Origin: Deltaproteobacteria bacterium
GTDB lineage: Bacteria > Desulfobacterota > Desulfobacteria > Desulfobacterales > UBA11574
Assembly (NCBI GenBank): GCA_019314155.1
Contig: JAFCZV010000184.1
Span: 1-6,132, forward strand
Direction of reading: 5' to 3'
DNA: 6,132 nt
The stretch's first letter is position 1. Every line of letters starts with the position of its first letter. Under the pieces are notes generated by a model. The model was not told where the DNA came from, did no database searches, and saw nothing but the letters and a program-made list of their open reading frames with translations. Position numbers and translations under genes: made by a program. This document shows, piece by piece, positions 4,138-6,132 of this stretch.

Positions 4138-4268
4138 ACATAACGCGAAAGTGAGGGGCCGGGCGGATTATCTGCACAAAGCGTCCTAAGTGTAGTGCCC
4201 ATGAACCTGAAAATGCATTTCAAAAAAGCCCCAGCTTAGCCCGGTCCCGTTCCACTGTTTTGTTGTGC
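4138..4268 (-). other. attC recombination site of the reversed mazEF cassette
   Basis: Minus strand: first box GCACAAC (4268-4262), last box GTTATGT (4144-4138). CAGTGGAACGGGACCGGG on the first arm pairs with CCCGGCCCCTCACT on the second, with extra bases (G, A) on the first arm as in the other sites. Length is 131 bp with a large variable centre. The last box is identical to that of attC 2708-2842. Confidence 0.82.
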
Positions 4269-4322
4269 GAAATATTTGCTATTACAGTGTAATATGTGCC
4301 AACCGATCTTTTAATTTCAAAC

Positions 4323-4381
4323 TTGACTTTACAGAAAAATGTAATTACAATAGTTACAAATTGATGTAATAAAATAAGGAG
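4323..4381 (+). promoter_or_regulatory. mazEF promoter, operator and ribosome binding site
   Basis: TTGACT (4323-4328), a 17-base spacer, then TACAAT (4346-4351). A perfect palindrome TGTAATTACA (4340-4349) overlaps the -10, and further TTACA/TGTAAT half-sites follow to 4370, a likely MazE operator. AAGGAG (4376-4381) lies 8 bases before the mazE ATG. A private promoter fits a gene facing against the cassette orientation. Confidence 0.78.
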
Positions 4382-4389
4382 CAATACTC

Positions 4390-4662
4390 ATGGAAAAACA
4401 AATACGAGCAAGGGATGTCAAACTAGTCCCAATTGGAAATTCCAAAGGAGTTCGCATCCCCAAGCCACTCCTTCAAAAATATGGCCTTAAAAATTCCCTT
4501 TTACTTGAAGAAACAGACAGAGGACTGCTTCTTCGTAAAAAAGAAGACAGTAAACTTTCTTGGGAAGATACATATAAATCCATGGCTGATGAAAAAGAAA
4601 ATTGGGACGATTTTGACACAACGCTTCTTGACGGACTGGAGGATGAAGACTTTGAATATTAA
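4390..4662 (+). CDS. mazE: MazE-type AbrB-fold antitoxin
   Basis: A 90-residue antitoxin with a swapped-hairpin AbrB/MazE DNA-binding domain at about 8-48. VKLVPIGNSKGVRIPKPLLQ contains the GNSKGVRIP core that defines the family. The C-terminal part (about 58-90) is strongly acidic (ENWDDFDTTLLDGLEDEDFE), as expected for the segment that occupies the MazF active site. Start ATG 4390 has a good Shine-Dalgarno and the conserved domain begins soon after. Its 3' end overlaps mazF by 20 bases, so the pair is translationally coupled, antitoxin first. The cassette sits between attC 5035-5106 and attC 4138-4268 but reads on the plus strand, opposite to the attC orientation. Confidence 0.92.
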   Translation: MEKQIRARDVKLVPIGNSKGVRIPKPLLQKYGLKNSLLLEETDRGLLLRKKEDSKLSWEDTYKSMADEKENWDDFDTTLLDGLEDEDFEY

Positions 4663-4954
4663 AAGGTACGAAATCTATTTTGCTGACCTCAACCCCACGA
4701 TAGGAAGCGAAATAAAAAAAGTACGCCCGGTTGTTATTATTAGTCAAGATGAAATGAATCAATATTTAGAAACCGTTGTCGTATGTCCATTAACCTCAAA
4801 GTTGCACCCACAATGGAGAACCCGACTTCAGATTAAATGCGCGAATAAAAAAGCTGAAGTAGCCGTTGACCAAATACGCACTATTAGCAAAAAAAGATTG
4901 AAAAAGAAAATTGATGAATTATCAAAAAAGCTGCTCAATTGCGTAAGCTCATAA
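4643..4954 (+). CDS. mazF: MazF toxin with C-terminus broken or recoded at A AAA AAG
   Basis: A MazF-fold endoribonuclease, 103 residues in the zero frame. RYEIYFADLNPTIGSEIKKV leads to the conserved RPVVIISQD (R28), then VVCPLTSK (T51), and AEVAVDQIRTISKKRLKKKI. ATG 4643 inside the mazE end is chosen because the conserved strand starts about nine residues later. After DELSKK the zero frame gives LLNCVSS and stops at 4952-4954. The -1 frame gives AAQLRKLITDMYGE and stops at 4972-4974, the C-terminus typical of this subfamily. The switch falls on TCAAAAAAG (4922-4930), read tcA AAA AAG, a classical -1 slippery heptamer. So this is either a 1-bp deletion in the A-run or programmed frameshifting. 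The catalytic core is complete; only the last helix is affected. Confidence 0.85.
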   Translation: MKTLNIKRYEIYFADLNPTIGSEIKKVRPVVIISQDEMNQYLETVVVCPLTSKLHPQWRTRLQIKCANKKAEVAVDQIRTISKKRLKKKIDELSKKLLNCVSS

Positions 4955-5034
4955 CTGATATGTATGGTGAATAGCTTTTTCCTTTAATTTTATACGATTC
5001 CAACCAATAATCCCACATGTGTTATTCATTGCAT

Positions 5035-5106
5035 CGCAAACGGCGCCCTTAACCAGCTGGGATGAGCGCCAGCGAAACCCAGTCTGAGTTCAAGGGCTTG
5101 TTCGAT
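5035..5106 (-). other. attC recombination site of the vapBC cassette
   Basis: Minus strand: first box ATCGAAC (5106-5100), last box GTTTGCG (5041-5035, a poor GTTRRRY match). Arms CCCTTGAACTCAGACTGGG and CCCAGCTGGTTAAGGG pair, with extra G, T and A on the first arm. The loop TTTCGCTGGCGCTCAT is nearly the same as in attC 3544-3617. Length is 72 bp. The vapC stop lies 18 bases before the first box. Confidence 0.83.
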
Positions 5107-5124
5107 GATGCGACCTTATATTCT

Positions 5125-5529
5125 CTATGGGCAGATCAGTCTGATTGTTGGAAAATATGTTCGGTACCTGCTTACATCTCGTGTAATTAAGTCCAGATCA
5201 TGTACAGCTGCTTGTGCTCCAATATAGAAATCGGGCAAAGGAGATCTCTTGATTCCTTTGCCCGCTCTATACTTGAGATAAGCTTTCCCCGCCAGAAAAA
5301 GAGCTTCTTTTGGAATTTCCAACATCTGGAATCCGCCTTTATGGAGAGCTGACTCCAATTCTTCTATCTTTTCAAAACCAACAGAGACTTCAGTGTAGAC
5401 TATTGGGTTAATATAGAGCGTTGTGTAAGCGCTATAATTTGCCAATGCAGATTCAGACCAATCAGCCCAATTAGGATCATCAAGGAAAATGTCTAAAATA
5501 ACGTTTGAGTCAACGAGAAGGCCCTTCAT
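5125..5529 (-). CDS. vapC: VapC PIN-domain ribonuclease toxin
   Basis: A 134-residue PIN-domain toxin, a Mg-dependent RNase that in studied cases cuts tRNA or rRNA. The acidic metal-binding residues are all present: D7 in LLVDSNVILD, E47 in PIVYTEVSVGFE, D100 in SPLPDFYIGAQA, and D118 in DLDLITRDVSRYRTYFP. Length and frame are normal. Its ATG overlaps the vapB stop (ATGA, 5529-5526), the usual tight coupling. The gene ends 18 bases before attC 5035-5106 and forms a complete cassette with vapB. RNA target cannot be predicted from sequence alone. Confidence 0.94.
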   Translation of the reverse strand: MKGLLVDSNVILDIFLDDPNWADWSESALANYSAYTTLYINPIVYTEVSVGFEKIEELESALHKGGFQMLEIPKEALFLAGKAYLKYRAGKGIKRSPLPDFYIGAQAAVHDLDLITRDVSRYRTYFPTIRLICP

Positions 5530-5753
5530 CTATCTGCCCTCGTTAAGGCCATAATCTCATCTGTCGTCATTTTGACGGTTGCAACGCCACGTAATTTTGC
5601 AAATTTACGGGTCACGGCTTTTTTCCCTTTTTGTTTCACTAAAAATATGCGGCCTTCTTCCTCGACGAAATCAACTTCTGTTGCTGGGGTTATCCCCAAT
5701 TTTTCGCGAATGTGCTGGGGAATTGTAACTTGACCTTTTGTGGTTACTCTCAT
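5526..5753 (-). CDS. vapB: VapB antitoxin, AbrB/SpoVT domain
   Basis: A 75-residue antitoxin. The N-terminal MRVTTKGQVTIPQHIREKLG, with ITPATEVDFVEEEGRIFLV, is a complete AbrB/SpoVT swapped-hairpin DNA-binding domain (about 1-45). The C-terminal part (about 50-75, FAKLRGVATVKMTTDEIMAL, then TRADR) contains the toxin-binding segment; the LRG-MTTDEIM pattern is common in VapB proteins. ATG 5753 is preceded by GGAGGT six bases upstream. The stop overlaps vapC by 4 bases. The pair is antitoxin first and should repress its own promoter at 5764-5814. Confidence 0.94.
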   Translation of the reverse strand: MRVTTKGQVTIPQHIREKLGITPATEVDFVEEEGRIFLVKQKGKKAVTRKFAKLRGVATVKMTTDEIMALTRADR

Positions 5754-5763
5754 AATTTGACCT

Positions 5764-5814
5764 CCAGTAATAAGTATTACTGGTAATAGTAATACATTTT
5801 ATGGGTGAGGTCAA
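5764..5814 (-). promoter_or_regulatory. vapBC promoter with overlapping palindromic operators
   Basis: Minus strand: TTGACC (5814-5809), 17-base spacer, TACTAT (5791-5786). A perfect 9-bp-arm palindrome CCAGTAATA-AG-TATTACTGG (5764-5783) lies over the start region, and a second inverted repeat GTATTAC/GTAATAC (5774-5780 and 5789-5795) overlaps both it and the -10. The two arrangements share half-sites, which suggests cooperative VapB binding. The ribosome binding site GGAGGT (5765-5760) is partly inside the first palindrome. Confidence 0.8.
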
Positions 5815-5828
5815 TACCAATTTATGGC

Positions 5829-5955
5829 ATCGAACGCCAGCAATAACCAGCGCCGATTTTCCCCAAGGCCTTTGCGTTGTAAAGATTAATTAGACGGCAG
5901 ATAAAGTGAAAGTCGTACTGCTTTTAGGCGTCTGCGTTAATTGGCCTTGTTGGGC
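5829..5955 (-). other. attC recombination site at the right of the array
   Basis: Minus strand: first box GCCCAAC (5955-5949, exact RYYYAAC), last box GTTCGAT (5835-5829). Arms AATTAACGCAGACGCC and GGCGCTGGTTATT pair with extra T, G and A on the first arm, matching the other four sites in polarity. The AACAAG start and the GCTGGTTA arm are shared with attC 2708-2842 and 5035-5106. Length is 127 bp. It belongs to the cassette of the partial gene at 5980-6132, and the vapBC cassette begins after it. Confidence 0.85.
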
Positions 5956-5979
5956 ATTTCTTTGTTTTTGGTAATACTG

Positions 5980-6132
5980 TCAAGAATGAAGACGCGACCC
6001 CGTTGGTTTGTTGCCCAATTCCTGACATAGATCCTCGAACAGAGTGTGGCCAAGAACGGATTCAGGTGTGGCTCCAACGAATCTGACCAGGATTCGAAAT
6101 GCTGGATGTTGTTCTCGTGCACGTTCAATTGC
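5980..6132 (-). CDS. C-terminal end of an unidentified gene, possibly STAND/NACHT-like (partial)
   Basis: An open frame enters from the right edge and reads 50 codons to TGA at 5982-5980, 24 bases before the attC first box, the usual position for a cassette gene's stop. The segment HPAFRILVRFVGATPESVLG followed by LFEDLCQELG recalls the FxGxTPxSxxxxxLxxxLCxQ stretch found after the P-loop in some STAND/NACHT NTPases, where HFIG-TTP and LL-LC motifs occur. If so, the protein ends abruptly soon afterwards and would be truncated. The match is short and from memory. An overlapping frame (stop at 5937-5939, inside attC) is also open and cannot be excluded. Start is outside the window. Confidence 0.4.
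   Translation of the reverse strand, partial: AIERAREQHPAFRILVRFVGATPESVLGHTLFEDLCQELGNKPTGSRLHS

Noticed and set aside
4433..4642. N-terminal extension of the plus-strand mazF frame
   Set aside because: The frame is open through mazE, but the extension is a shadow of mazE. The MazF fold begins just after ATG 4643.
2708..5955. attC sites read on the plus strand
   Set aside because: The end boxes are symmetrical enough to allow it. However, the extra unpaired bases lie on the higher-coordinate arm in every site, and most genes end just before the higher-coordinate box, both of which fit the minus strand.
5937..6128. Open frame on the minus strand ending inside attC 5829-5955
   Set aside because: It starts at TTG, runs into the attC, and its translation has no recognisable family features. 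The overlapping frame ending at 5980 has a more protein-like composition and a better-placed stop. Kept only as an alternative.

Overview
The window is part of a chromosomal-type integron cassette array, flanked on its left by toxin-antitoxin (TA) modules and remnants of mobile DNA. Five attC-like recombination sites lie between 2708 and 5955. All five read on the minus strand, judged by GTT/AAC end boxes and by extra unpaired bases always on the same arm. The integrase and attI would therefore be expected beyond the right edge; no integrase gene is visible here. The base composition is moderate and codon use is mixed. Large TA-rich cassette arrays of this kind are known from environmental and host-free Proteobacteria and Desulfobacterota, but the sequence does not fix the taxon.

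Right to left, in cassette order: (i) the C-terminal end of an unidentified gene with weak resemblance to STAND/NACHT-type NTPases (5980-6132), then attC 5829-5955; (ii) a vapBC cassette with its own promoter and operators, then attC 5035-5106; (iii) a mazEF cassette on the opposite strand with its own promoter, whose toxin frame breaks at an A AAA AAG run, then attC 4138-4268; (iv) a DUF6933-like gene whose stop codon lies inside attC 3544-3617; (v) a higBA cassette whose antitoxin ends inside attC 2708-2842; (vi) an AbiJ-N-terminal-domain-like gene that starts just after that attC but is now a pseudogene.

The AbiJ-like gene carries a probable 1-bp frameshift and a 346-bp insertion (2059-2404). 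The insertion has imperfect terminal inverted repeats, an exact 8-bp target duplication (AAACTGGT), two inverted arrays of four 8-bp units, and the C-terminal half of a four-helix-bundle (23S rRNA IVS/Avd-like) gene. Removing the insertion and one target copy restores the AbiJ reading frame exactly.

Left of 2012 no attC is recognisable. This part holds a second mazEF-type module (ribbon-helix-helix antitoxin, MazF toxin) with a 30-bp operator; an unexplained 1113-1350 stretch; a tyrosine-recombinase N-terminal remnant with an in-frame stop; and a HI1419/HI1420-type TA pair. In all there are five TA modules in about 6 kb. Each has a recognisable sigma70-type promoter, usually overlapping repeats that probably bind the antitoxin. 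In both toxin-first modules the predicted transcription start falls on the toxin's ATG, which suggests leaderless toxin mRNAs. The modules probably act independently as self-regulated units that stabilise the array or provide phage defence; no shared pathway is evident.
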